Source: Schistosoma haematobium (taxonomy: Eukaryota > Platyhelminthes > Trematoda > Strigeidida > Schistosomatidae). Taken from it: DNA of 64,000 nt. Numbering within the stretch: the stretch's first letter is position 1; every line of letters starts with the position of its first letter. The translations under genes were made by a program, and so were the position numbers. Shown piece after piece: positions 55,001-64,000 of the stretch. The notes beneath the pieces are model-generated. The model searched no databases. It was not told where the DNA came from and worked only from the letters and a program-made list of their open reading frames with translations. The stretch is from contig NC_067196.1 of assembly GCF_000699445.3 (NCBI RefSeq), positions 1,364,001 to 1,428,000 of the forward strand. The letters are read 5' to 3'.

Positions 55001-55731
55001 CAAACATCTTATGGGTACATAAGTGTTGTGAAGAAACCATTTCGGGTTTCTTCAAAAAATGCAATAATACACAATTTTCAATAATGTCAGCATTATACTT
55101 GCCATTTAAAAAAAAATTAGAGCAATAATAGTAGAATATTAATAATAATAAATTGGGTCTGTGCAACTGAGAAGAATATTGAAATGAGTTTAAAGAAGGA
55201 AATGGAGAAAATAAGGGAATAGAAATAAAGGTGACATGAAATACGCAAACAGTCTAATAGACGTGTTTATGAACACAGAACAAGAATAAACGACTATGTG
55301 TGTATCGTTAAATTAGTAACAAAATATAATTAGGAAAAAATAACTTATAATTGCAGTAAGATATGACGCTAGAATTAATGTTTGTGCAGTCACATAGTTT
55401 GGAGTGATGCTATGAAAGTCTCAATTAAATGAAAAGGATAATAAAATATCAATATGCATGAGTCATATATGCATAGTGAAGATAAAACGGGTCTGAGAAG
55501 TTAATTTAAATGTAACACAAGTTATTGTCTTAATTACAAACTTCGTAATCTTAAGAATAATATTTATTTAGAGGGAAAGAAGAGAGACAAGAGAAGTGGA
55601 TACCTAGTGAAAAGTTTTGATCCATGATAAGAATAATAATTGTGTAATGAATATCAACCTCAGAAGGAAACCAACAATTTGGAAAAATAAAATAAGAATC
55701 CTTTAATGCACTCAGATGAATACATTTAGAT
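55000..55731. other. Non-coding insert between gypsy gag and protease
   Basis: The gag zinc knuckle ends near 55,732 and protease homology starts only near 54,960. Between them are about 730 AT-rich bases with no retroviral-type coding, bordered on the left by a TTA microsatellite (54,961-54,998). In related elements these domains are nearly adjacent. I read it as a later insertion, but see no clean target duplication. Confidence 0.45.
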
Positions 55732-56666
55732 TTATGTAATAGTTAGAGAATTACATCTGTATTTCTTTGAGTAGGGTTTCAAGGAATGTCGTTTATGGTT
55801 TCTTCTTCTGCAGAGGTTTTCTTTATGCCCATTCCGATGACATTTGCTACAACGATGTTCTTTATATGGGCAGAAACTCTTATAGTGCCAACCTCCACAT
55901 GCCCCGCATGGAGATGATGGCTTGGCGCTGCTATTACGATAAATATGCGTGCTGGTACCTTGAAAGACTTTTCTCTTGACTGCATTGACGTTCTGCACCA
56001 TTGAGGTATCATGCTTTAAGTTCACTAACCTTTGGCAGTCGATAGTTACTTCCTGCATGGTCATGTTAGAAAAGTGTTCGAGTTTGCGTGAGATTCTTCT
56101 TCGGATATCAGCATCCTCGGGTGAACACAGGCTACAGATGAATACTAAGCATTTAAACTTGTCTTCAGACATTGTCTGTTCACGATTCCCGCATGTTTCA
56201 CACAGACATCTCCTGATTCGTTCGTTAACATTGGGCCCTGGTAACGGATACTAAATAGAGATGATTGTTCTCCAAAGATTTGAGACAGAGTTTTAACTGC
56301 TTCATCAAAACTAAATTCTCATAGATTCTTCGGGAGAATGAAGTTGCTGCAGCGTTCATATTCCATAGTTCCAAGTTTTCTCAGAAGTATTCTGACTTTT
56401 GATGCGTCATCCAGTGTAAAAAGATCAATATAAAACAAATCTTCATACTGCTTAAAACAAGACTCAAAAGTTACACCTGCTACACCATCAAAATTAAATT
56501 CATGGATGGCGTTAATAACTGAATCAGAATGTGATACTTGTAGTTTACCAGAAGCAGGGTTTCGCTGGGACAGGCAGAATTCCTTCATCAAGGCTTCCAT
56601 GATTCTGATTTGAGACTCTTCTAACCACTTTACTTGACGCTCAATATAAGCTTTTAGCTGCTTCAA
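55732..56666 (-). pseudogene. Ty3/gypsy gag (broken)
   Basis: Gag builds the particle and binds RNA. The first part (56,666-56,319) has a helical start MKQLKAYIERQVKWLEESQ and the capsid-like FESCFKQYEDLFYIDL..LDDASKVRILLRKL. An in-frame TGA interrupts it at 56,319, a frame change follows near 56,200, and homology resumes as DKFKCLVFICSL. Near 55,860 are Cys/His knuckles (CGACGGWHYKSFCPYKEH, then CSKCHRNGHKENLC). The domain order is normal; the stop and frameshift make it a pseudogene. Confidence 0.8.
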
Positions 56667-56704
56667 AAAATGTTCATTGTAGTCATCCCCGTCGTCACTG
56701 ATAA

Positions 56705-56722
56705 GTCTTGCGAATCGAACGC
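56705..56722 (-). repeat. Inner end of the gypsy 5' LTR, cut off by the BEL insertion
   Basis: GTCTTGCGAATCGAACGC matches the end of the 3' LTR at 51,126-51,143 (one mismatch). The LTR continues at 63,278 after the BEL/Pao element. The last five bases, AACGC (56,718-56,722), are the left target duplication of that insertion. Confidence 0.85.
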
Positions 56723-57398
56723 TTTAAGATCCAAACTACGGTTTGGATTGAAGGACAGCTGTCTGGATGAGTTAGATACGCGCCCTCGCCTGATTGAAAC
56801 CAAAACAAAGTAATTGGGTAAGATGACGGTTCTATAATTTATCATAAATTTAAGCGTACATTATTACCTAAACAAATATAACCACTCAGCTATCCAACCA
56901 ATAATTGTTCAATTGATCAAATCTAAACTACAATAAATAAGAAAGTTGATAAAGGATGCAAGAAAATTACCAATCACCACAAATAAATGTTATTCTATCC
57001 TGTCTGGATAGATTGCGTACAGATTTGTTCAAAAGATAATAATTGGTCACTCCATAACACAGAGTGTTTTCAATTCTGGAAGAGTGCTTCAATTCACAAC
57101 CAAAATGCACAGTTCCAGTCAACACAGGTCAAGCAATCAAAAGCAAGAACGAACCAAAATGGCTGCCGCCCAGACTTAGCATAAAGTAAAACAACACAAG
57201 TGCGGTTCGGGAAGAAACACGTGAAATTAGTGAAGGTGTAGTAAAAACGAAAACTATAATAAAATACAAATATTAACAATTCAAATGTAGTCAAAAAGTT
57301 AACAATGTACAACTAAGAGGATCAATAGGAACAAGGTGCAAGTATATACATGGAGGGATTTTCACAAACACACAAAACATTCAAAATGGATCCTTCCA
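56723..57398 (-). repeat. BEL/Pao element, 3' LTR
   Basis: About 676 bp, nearly identical to 62,598-63,272. On the - strand it follows a purine-rich tract (rich in GGAGGG and GGGGGCC, about 57,399-57,420), so it is the 3' LTR. The outer terminus reads TTTAAGATCC where the other copy has TGTAAGATCC, a point change in the TG end. Differences I can see are confined to the two extremities, implying recent insertion. Confidence 0.92.
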
Positions 57399-57657
57399 CG
57401 GCCCCCAAAATCCCTCCATATCACACAAGCTACCTTGATGCCTATGGTCATGGTTCATTATGTAGCATTTGACACTATAGGAAGGAGTAGGACTTACAAT
57501 AGTAGGCCTACTCGACCTACCTGCATTGATAATACGAGGAACTAATTCGAGTCTTCAAGGAGGTATAATCTACGTATATCTCTCCTGACTAATCCACCGT
57601 TCGTACGAACAAGCACTGTTCTAACTCTTCCGTCGTCATCTATTTCACAATCTTCAA

Positions 57658-58520
57658 CTACGCAAAAAGGGCCATCATTACATCCCCTTTCTGAAAATTG
57701 TTGTGTTCAACTAACCACTTTTGACGTTTTTGTAGGGACGGTAAATACTCTCTTAACCACCTTTTCCAAAACACATTAGCAAGATGATTAACCTGTTTCC
57801 ATCGTTTGTCATATTTATCTCTGATGTTACCTTCTTCGACTATTCCGTCAGATTCTCTCAATAATAACAAACTGTTTGGCGACAAGGCTAGTTTATCGTT
57901 AGCATCTTGAACGACCGGAGTAATTGGTCGATCGTTCAATATCTTTTCAATCTCAATCAAATAGGTGCTTATAGTCTCATCGGTTAGAGTCTGCTCTCTA
58001 GTTATCAATAATAACAGTCGGCGTATGGACCTAATCATCCTTTCCCAGACTCCACCCCTGTGATTGGATGAGGGCAGGTTAAAATGCCACTGAATCTGCC
58101 TAGCTGACAGTTCTTTGTCTATTTTCTGTTGATTCAACTGTTGCACAAATCTTCTTAGTTCAGAGACCGCACCCATGAAATTTGACCCATTGTCACTGTA
58201 AATTTCGGCAGGTTTCCCTCTTCTTCCAATAAAACGTAACAAGTCCATTATAAACGAATCAGTATTCAAACTATGTGTCATTTCAATATGCACTGCTCGG
58301 GTTTGCAAGCAAGTAAATACACATCCATATATTTTTTCTAATGATCTTCCTCTTTTGACAAAAAGGGTCCAAAGTAGTCTACTTCCACGGCTGAGAAGCT
58401 ATACCATCCTTGTCGAACTCTACAAGCTGGAAGTGGTGCCATCAATTGTTGCCCTGTATTCGTCGTAAACCGCCGGCATGTCACACACTTTCCTATCACT
58501 CTCTTAACCGTGCTGGCTCC
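57658..58520 (-). pseudogene. BEL/Pao pol: integrase
   Basis: The zinc-binding Cys pair is seen in CVTCRRF near 58,470, first catalytic Asp in VEVDYFGPF (about 58,370), second in IYSDNGSNFMGA (about 58,195) and Glu in HRGGVWERMIRSI (about 58,040), the usual BEL arrangement. The C-terminal part has RWKQVNHLANVFWKRWLREY, typical of Pao integrases. A TGA where the family has Trp separates it from RNase H near 58,530, and a one-base frameshift lies near 58,350. Confidence 0.9.
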
Positions 58521-58529
58521 TTTTATTAT

Positions 58530-59690
58530 TCAATACCCTTTTCGAATCGTGGCCAGTACTTGTGACGTTCCTGTGTGCCCTTGTTCCTTATGATAATGTC
58601 TAATTATCATTTCTGTCACTAAGTGTCGACTGGGCAATATTATTGGATGTTTAAAGGCATTTGAGAAATCTGAGTAGCTTAGTCGGCCTCCAACACAGAG
58701 TAACCCATCAAGCATTATCGGTGATAAGCCCTTCAGATCATTGTGACTAACTACTTTACCATTGTTTTTGAATCCACGAAGTATTTCCCCATACACTTCT
58801 TTCTGAACCATCAATAAAATTTTACGATTGGCGATGTCAAGCTCTTTGACCTTTAAACATCCTAGATGAACGGATCCTTCATGACTCGGGGAACGAAGTA
58901 CCATCAGGAATTCTATGAACCTTCCAAGCCAGGCTACGGCCCTGACTAATTTCAACCACTCGGAGCAATAAGAGAGAATAGGTGACATGTTGTACTTTAT
59001 ACTACTCAAGTTAACCACAGCAGTTTTTCTAAGCTCGATATCGTCAGGAGTAGGTTCCGGACAGTCAGTGAATGTTGTACAAAATTCGTCATGCAGTAAG
59101 GTAGGACATTTGAACCAAGATTCCAGATCAGTCATTTTTTGTATACCTCTTGAGGTCCAATCAGCTGGATTCCTTGACGACTTTACATAACTCCATTGTT
59201 CAACCTTCGTATACTGGTACACCACAGCAAGGCGGTTGGCTATATAGGTGCTATATCGGTTCTCGATATTCTTAATGTAGTATGACACTATCATGGAATC
59301 TTTATGGAAGTTTACTTTGCAGAAAAAATTAGGCAGACTTCTCCGTAATACTTCACTAAGCCTCACACTTAACACCGCTGATGCAATCTCAAATCTCGGT
59401 ATAGTGACTTGTCTGATAGGTGCTACCCTAGACTTGCTGTACAACAAGATACAATATGGTGGTTCCTTCAAACAACTGACTCGTGCGTACGCAACTGCTC
59501 CATAGCCAATCTCTGAAGCATCACTGAACAAGTGCAATTCCACTTTCGTGTCGGGTTCGTCGATTCTCTTCTCGATACCCCGAGTTACCGTGACGTGACC
59601 TATCTGACGCATTAAACTTACCCAGTTTAGCCGCGCAGACATGTACGGCTCGTTGAGAGGCTGATCCTAGCTTATTTTGGACTTACATAA
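58530..59690 (-). pseudogene. BEL/Pao pol: RNase H and linker to integrase
   Basis: The RNase H start is LFSDASEIGYGAVAYAR (about 59,500-59,550), then SKSRVAPIRQVTIPRFE, a Pao-family signature. It continues through the NPADWTSRG and CPTLL motifs to the integrase N-terminal GHTGTSQVLATIRKGY. An in-frame TAG at about 59,670 splits it from the reverse transcriptase; otherwise the frame is open for 370 codons. Confidence 0.9.
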
Positions 59691-60860
59691 TTTTTGCAAG
59701 AGGAGTTTGGCAGTAAGACAGACTGGAGCAATTAGACCCAGAGGATCGAACAGAGAAGAAACTATAGACAGAATACCTCTCCTAGTCAGAGACCTCTCCG
59801 GTGCATCAAAATAAAACTTAAATACATCTTGTTTAAAATCCCATTCTGCACCTAGGGTTCGATGAGTAGTGTCGTAATTCGTTGACATGTCTATCAAGGA
59901 CTGTTCTTTACATACATCAGGCAAGATGGTCCTTACCTCCTCCGAGTTGGTAACCCATTTCTTTAGTTTGAAACCTCCTCTACTTAATAATTCACCCATC
60001 TGCTTAACGAAACTCTTTGCTTGATCACAAGTGGGAAAAGATACCAAGTAATCATCAACATAGAAATTATTCTTAACAGCATCTACGACATAACCATCAT
60101 AACCGTCAGAGAATATTTGGGCCGTCTTATTCAAGGCAAAGTTCGCGCAAAAAGGCGATGATATGGCACCAAATGGATGAGATGTCATTTGGAACTCGGA
60201 TGGTTCCCTCGAAATGTCTCCCTCCTGCTACCACAAAAATCTTAAAGCTCCACGATCAGACTCATGGACCTTCACTTGCATGAACATTTCTTCAACATCC
60301 GCAGAGATTGTGACTGCTTCTTTGCGAAAACGCAATAATATACACACTAACTCAGTAGTTGTGTCGGGTCCTTGATAAACCATATCATTTAGAGAAACGC
60401 CTGCAAACTTGGCGGCACAGTCAAGGGCCACTCTCAGTTTTTCTGGCTTTTTCGGGTTTATAACTGCATGGTGAAGTAAGTAGCACCGGGGGCGATAACT
60501 AGTTTGCAATGGTATTTCAGGGATCTTCTCCGCATAGCCCTTAATAAAATTACTTTCAATACCTTTTGTATACTTGATATGCAGAATGTCATCTTTCAAC
60601 AATCTACGCTTCAAACTCTGTAGTCTACTGCTTGCCACTTCATAATTCCCACCTTTCATATTTGGGTTCACTTTCCATGGTATAGGAACTACAAACTGAC
60701 CATTTTCGAAGCGTGTACCCCCTTCCACAATCCTTCTATTGATACTGATTTATCATTTGAATAAACATCAGAAAACTCTACATCATAAAGTTTACGTATT
60801 TCGTTCTCCAAAGTCTGTAATTTACTGTTATGATTAACAACTTTTCCTATATTCCGAATA
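59667..60860 (-). pseudogene. BEL/Pao pol: reverse transcriptase
   Basis: The N-terminal half has VVPIPWKVNPNMKGGNYEVA, YLLHHAVINPKKPEKLRVA and the first active-site Asp in ADVEEMFMQVKV. A TAG after RFLW (about 60,226) breaks it. The second half holds PFGAISSPFCANFALN and the active-site YVDD in NNFYVDDYLVSF (about 60,050). Both motifs fit Pao-type RT. Only single lesions interrupt the frame. Confidence 0.9.
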
Positions 60861-61913
60861 TCACGCAGGTTCGAAAACAGTCCACCCCAGCAACGTTTTC
60901 ACAGCGTACGGGTTCTTCCTTCCACCCAACCGTTGGTCTAACACCCAATGTGCTTCTGGTACGTCGCAACCAATCAACAGTAAAACTTCTTCAGAGTCTA
61001 GGCTATCTATTGGCACATCACTTAAATGCGGCCACTTAACTAGGTTGTTCATTGCTGACTTTGTTGGCTTATGACCTGGTATACCTGCCACAATCAGAAC
61101 TCCTTCGATCGTAACATGTTCAGATCGATCTAAAGAATATACCTCAATAGGCGCACTCGTGACCTTCATTGTTTCATTACCGCCCACAGTCTCAACTACC
61201 ACTGATGCTTGGTCTTCGTTCAGCCCGAGAGACCTCAAACAGTTTGATTTTATCAGTGTCACATCATAACCGTTGTCCAACAGAGCATAACCCACAATCT
61301 CGGCTTTTCGCGATTTCAACCGTACGGGAATCATTCCTAAACACACTTGACTGATTAGTGATTTAGTATATCCGCAACAATTCGAGATACCAGGTTTATC
61401 ACTTTCACCGTGCAACAAAGAATGGTGTTTCTTTTCACAACCATTAACGTTACAAAGCTTCGTCAGCTTACATTCATTAACTTTATGTCCTTGTCTACGA
61501 CAGACAAAACAAATACTCTTGCTTTTAGCGTGAGACCATCGGTCTTGAACTGTAAGCACTAAGAACTGTGGACATTTATCAATGGCATGGTCGTAGGAAC
61601 ACATACTGCATTTAGTTTTCGTTGTCGAAATATTCCCTTGCTCCGATTGCACGTGACAGTTCGTCTTTACGTTATGTCCTTTTCTTGAACGATTTGCTAA
61701 CCGTCCAAATCTACTACAAGCCACTCTCGCACGCGATGCGATAAACTGAGTGAACTCGTCAAAGGTCGGTTTCCTGTTATCTTCAGTCAATTCATCCACC
61801 CAGTCCCCCACTAAGTTTGCATAACTTGTGGCAAGAGTCTTACTATTCTCTCTAAAGTAATTAGAGAATTTAAGTCGGCCGTATAATTCATCTGTTTCAA
61901 AACTATAGAACAA
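60861..61913 (-). pseudogene. BEL/Pao gag C-terminus, zinc knuckles and protease
   Basis: Open for 350 codons. Homology begins near 61,840 with DELTEDNRKPTFDEFTQF. Two knuckle-like motifs follow: CSMCSYDHAIDKC and CFVCRRQGHKVNEC, then CNVNGCEKKHHSLLH. The aspartic protease region has YALLDNGYDVTLIKS; the active site is DNG instead of the usual DSG/DTG. A frameshift near 61,830-61,860 joins it to the upstream gag frame. Confidence 0.88.
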
Positions 61914-62539
61914 TTTTCCATCCTTATTGCTAGATTTGTCAGTTGCTCAAGATCACTGAAATCAACATTTGTAGTTTTGAATAAGTCCTCTAAAGTTTCC
62001 TTAGCGATTACATGCGCCTGTCTGAACAACCGTTTTAGAATTTCTTTGGCCTTCCTGTAACCAGAAGAGGCTTCCAATATAATACAACCCTCAATGGCTG
62101 TTTTTGCTTTACCCTTACAAAAATGTATCAAATAAAGCAAGCGTCGACCATCATCCTTGACCCTTGATTCTGCATAGGTCTCAAACTCCCTTAAAAACTT
62201 CCAATAACCTCTAGGTTGACCGTCGAAATAACTTAACTCCACCTTCGGTAACTCTGGACCTACGAAAGGCGCCGTGGGCATCACGCTTTTCGCTTGCTTC
62301 ACGTCTAAACTAAGGTTTTCTATGCCATCTGCCATTATATCACAACTAGATTCACTATAATTACAATCGTCCCTATTAGAATATGAACCATGACACATAG
62401 AAGCATCATAAGGCACTTGCCTTGATTGAGGGGATCCATCCTTTTGTTCATCTCTTTTAGCATCCACGAGCCTTGGACTCAATTTCCTTCGACGATTGTT
62501 TGGCATCGCAAGCGAACGACCAAATATTCCCAGAGACAA
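61811..62539 (-). pseudogene. BEL/Pao gag N-terminal part
   Basis: ATG at 62,539 and 242 codons. The conserved Pao gag signature is ELSYFDGQPRGYWKFLREFE, then LLYLIHFCKGKAKTAIEGC and GYRKAKEILKRLFRQAHVIA. The frame then ends prematurely at 61,811, because a one-base change near 61,850 shifts the capsid-knuckle junction out of frame. Confidence 0.88.
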
Positions 62540-62597
62540 TGATTAAAATCAACGAAACGAAAGCCAAACGAATTCGACCAAATTATTTGTTTAGAAC

Positions 62598-63272
62598 TGT
62601 AAGATCCAAACTACGGTTTGGATTGAAGGACAGCTGTCTGGATGAGTTAGATACGCGCCCTCGCCTGATTGAAACCAAAACAAAGTAATTGGGTAAGATG
62701 ACGGTTCTATAATTTATCATAAATTTAAGCGTACATTATTACCTAAACAAATATAACCACTCAGCTATCCAACCAATAATTGTTCAATTGATCAAATCTA
62801 AACTACAATAAATAAGAAAGTTGATAAAGGATGCAAGAAAATTACCAATCACCACAAATAAATGTTATTCTATCCTGTCTGGATAGATTGCGTACAGATT
62901 TGTTCAAAAGATAATAATTGGTCACTCCATAACACAGAGTGTTTTCAATTCTGGAAGAGTGCTTCAATTCACAACCAAAATGCACAGTTCCAGTCAACAC
63001 AGGTCAAGCAATCAAAAGCAAGAACGAACCAAAATGGCTGCCGCCCAGACTTAGCATAAAGTAAAACAACACAAGTGCGGTTCGGGAAGAAACACGTGAA
63101 ATTAGTGAAGGTGTAGTAAAAACGAAAACTATAATAAAATACAAATATTAACAATTCAAATGTAGTCAAAAAGTTAACAATGTACAACTAAGAGGATCAA
63201 TAGGAACAAGGTGCAAGTATATACATGGAGGGATTTTCACAAACACACAAAGCATTCAAAATTGATCTTACA
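62598..63272 (-). repeat. BEL/Pao element, 5' LTR
   Basis: 675 bp with perfect inverted ends, TGTAAGATC at 62,598 and GATCTTACA ending at 63,272. It is followed by AACGC (63,273-63,277), the same five bases that precede the 3' LTR, so the target duplication is intact. A TGGTCGAATTCG stretch about 17 bases inside (- strand) may be part of a primer site, which I cannot confirm. Confidence 0.93.
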
Positions 63273-63277
63273 AACGC

Positions 63278-63573
63278 TTTATTCGTTTCCTAAGTTATTC
63301 TGGAAACCCGCAACTGGAACTACACAGTGATCTGAACATCAGAGAGAAGTCGCAGAGTATGGGAGAAATACTTTACTCCAAGGTTCGTTTTTGTTTGGTA
63401 AATCAACATCATATTTCGGCCAATCCGTTAATGACATATTATGCTACCGATCAATAGTAGCACGCCACATTGGAATTCTAGAATGCTCCATCGTGCTGTG
63501 ATTGACTAGGACTTTTCGGCTCGTTTAAGGCCTCTGGAGACTCCGTTGAAGTTCTCCGAAATCCGACTTAACA
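63278..63573 (-). repeat. Ty3/gypsy 5' LTR, main part
   Basis: It matches 51,144-51,472 with scattered mismatches and a gap of about 33 bases. The outer end reads TGTTAAGTCGG on the - strand. With 56,705-56,722 it makes one LTR split by the BEL element. Beyond 63,573 the sequence is unrelated to the 3' side. Confidence 0.88.
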
Positions 63574-64000
63574 AAACACCACATTATTATCCGTGGGAGG
63601 TGATGAAGTTCAGTGGAATGTCATAGTAACTCAATCAGTTTTCGAGCTCGGTTGATTCACATCAAGCATTCGATATTGCTCACACAGTATTTAAAAGTCC
63701 TCAGAAAAGCCGCCCCTTGAAGTTTACAATGCTACAGTTGAAGATATGAACCTGATTCTAGGTAACTCACGTAAACTAATTGGATCCGAAATATACGTCC
63801 GTGAGGCACTCAGCCTAGCTGATCGTATTAAGAGGCGAGCTGCAGAAGCGGAAATAAATGAGCGTCACCTCGTTATTAAGGGTTTTCAAATTGTAAAAGT
63901 TTGGAGCAAAACGATCCTCAAGCCACTCTGGGTGGTAAAGAAAAGTTCTCCACAGACTTAAAGGTATACTCAGCAAATGCTCGCAGCCCACTTAATAAAA
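63574..64000 (+). other. Right window edge with a short ORF resembling retroelement ORF1
   Basis: An open frame at 63,746-63,961 (71 codons) contains LGNSRKLIGSEIYVREALS and AAEAEINERHLVIKGFQIVK. The pattern K-L-x-G-x-x-I-x-V-x-E-x-L-S resembles the C-terminal domain of LINE ORF1 proteins, but the match is from memory of the pattern only. It stops before the window edge. The rest of the interval shows nothing recognisable. Confidence 0.3.

Larger units (their letters stand above)
56718..63277 (-). mobile_element. BEL/Pao LTR retrotransposon nested in a gypsy LTR
   Basis: A 6.55-kb element with two near-identical 675-bp LTRs, internal order gag, protease, RT, RNase H, integrase on the - strand, and 5-bp target duplications AACGC on both sides. 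BEL/Pao elements typically make such short duplications. The coding region carries three isolated stops (near 60,226, 59,670 and 58,530) and two frameshifts (near 61,850 and 58,350), so this copy is not autonomous even though its LTRs look young. Confidence 0.93.
51126..63573 (-). mobile_element. Ty3/gypsy LTR retrotransposon, split by the BEL/Pao insertion
   Basis: Both LTRs, gag with zinc knuckles, protease, RT (YLDD), RNase H and integrase occur in gypsy order on the - strand. Without the nested element it would be about 5.9 kb, including the 0.7-kb insert in the gag-protease junction. Multiple stops and divergent LTRs mark it as older than the BEL copy. Confidence 0.88.

Noticed and set aside
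1..64000. CRISPR array, bacterial operon or integrated phage
   Set aside because: No regularly spaced short repeats with unique spacers; all long frames are retroelement or intron-containing host genes.

Overview
The window is eukaryotic and looks like the genome of a blood fluke (Schistosoma; genus fairly sure, species not decided). The signs are AT-rich introns of several kb, short conserved exons with GT/AG borders, RTE-like LINE fragments, a Penelope-like remnant, BEL/Pao and Ty3/gypsy retrotransposons, and many SMalpha-like repeats that carry a hammerhead ribozyme beside a tRNA-like segment.

Two host genes are supported. On the + strand, eight exons between 11,875 and 33,612 encode the last 397 residues of a PP2A B56 (B'/PPP2R5) regulatory subunit; the reading phase is kept across all seven introns, and the N-terminal exons are probably upstream of the window. 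On the - strand, three exons between 47,621 and 43,044 encode a complete 266-residue RNA polymerase II subunit RPB3 (POLR2C).

The rest is mobile DNA. 1-6.5 kb is a patchwork of decayed LINE pieces. 7.6-9.4 kb and 43.3-45.9 kb each hold an inverted pair of a SINE-like repeat (called repeat A here) whose flanks appear exchanged, as expected if recombination between the copies inverted the DNA between them. The B56 introns carry hammerhead/tRNA-like elements, repeat A copies, LINE 3' ends and a tandem hammerhead-like repeat (29.2 kb). 36.8-42.9 kb has a candidate solo LTR, a broken gypsy integrase and a LINE 3' end. 51.1-63.6 kb is a nested pair: an older Ty3/gypsy element (- strand) with a young BEL/Pao element (- strand) inserted in its 5' LTR, marked by a 5-bp target duplication.

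No bacterial operon, CRISPR array, rRNA or convincing functional tRNA gene is present. The most distinctive content is the set of hammerhead/tRNA-like elements with terminal inverted repeats, including fold-back copies with ribozyme motifs on both strands, and the two apparent repeat-mediated inversions. All matches were judged by eye; LINE and repeat boundaries are approximate unless a target duplication fixes them.
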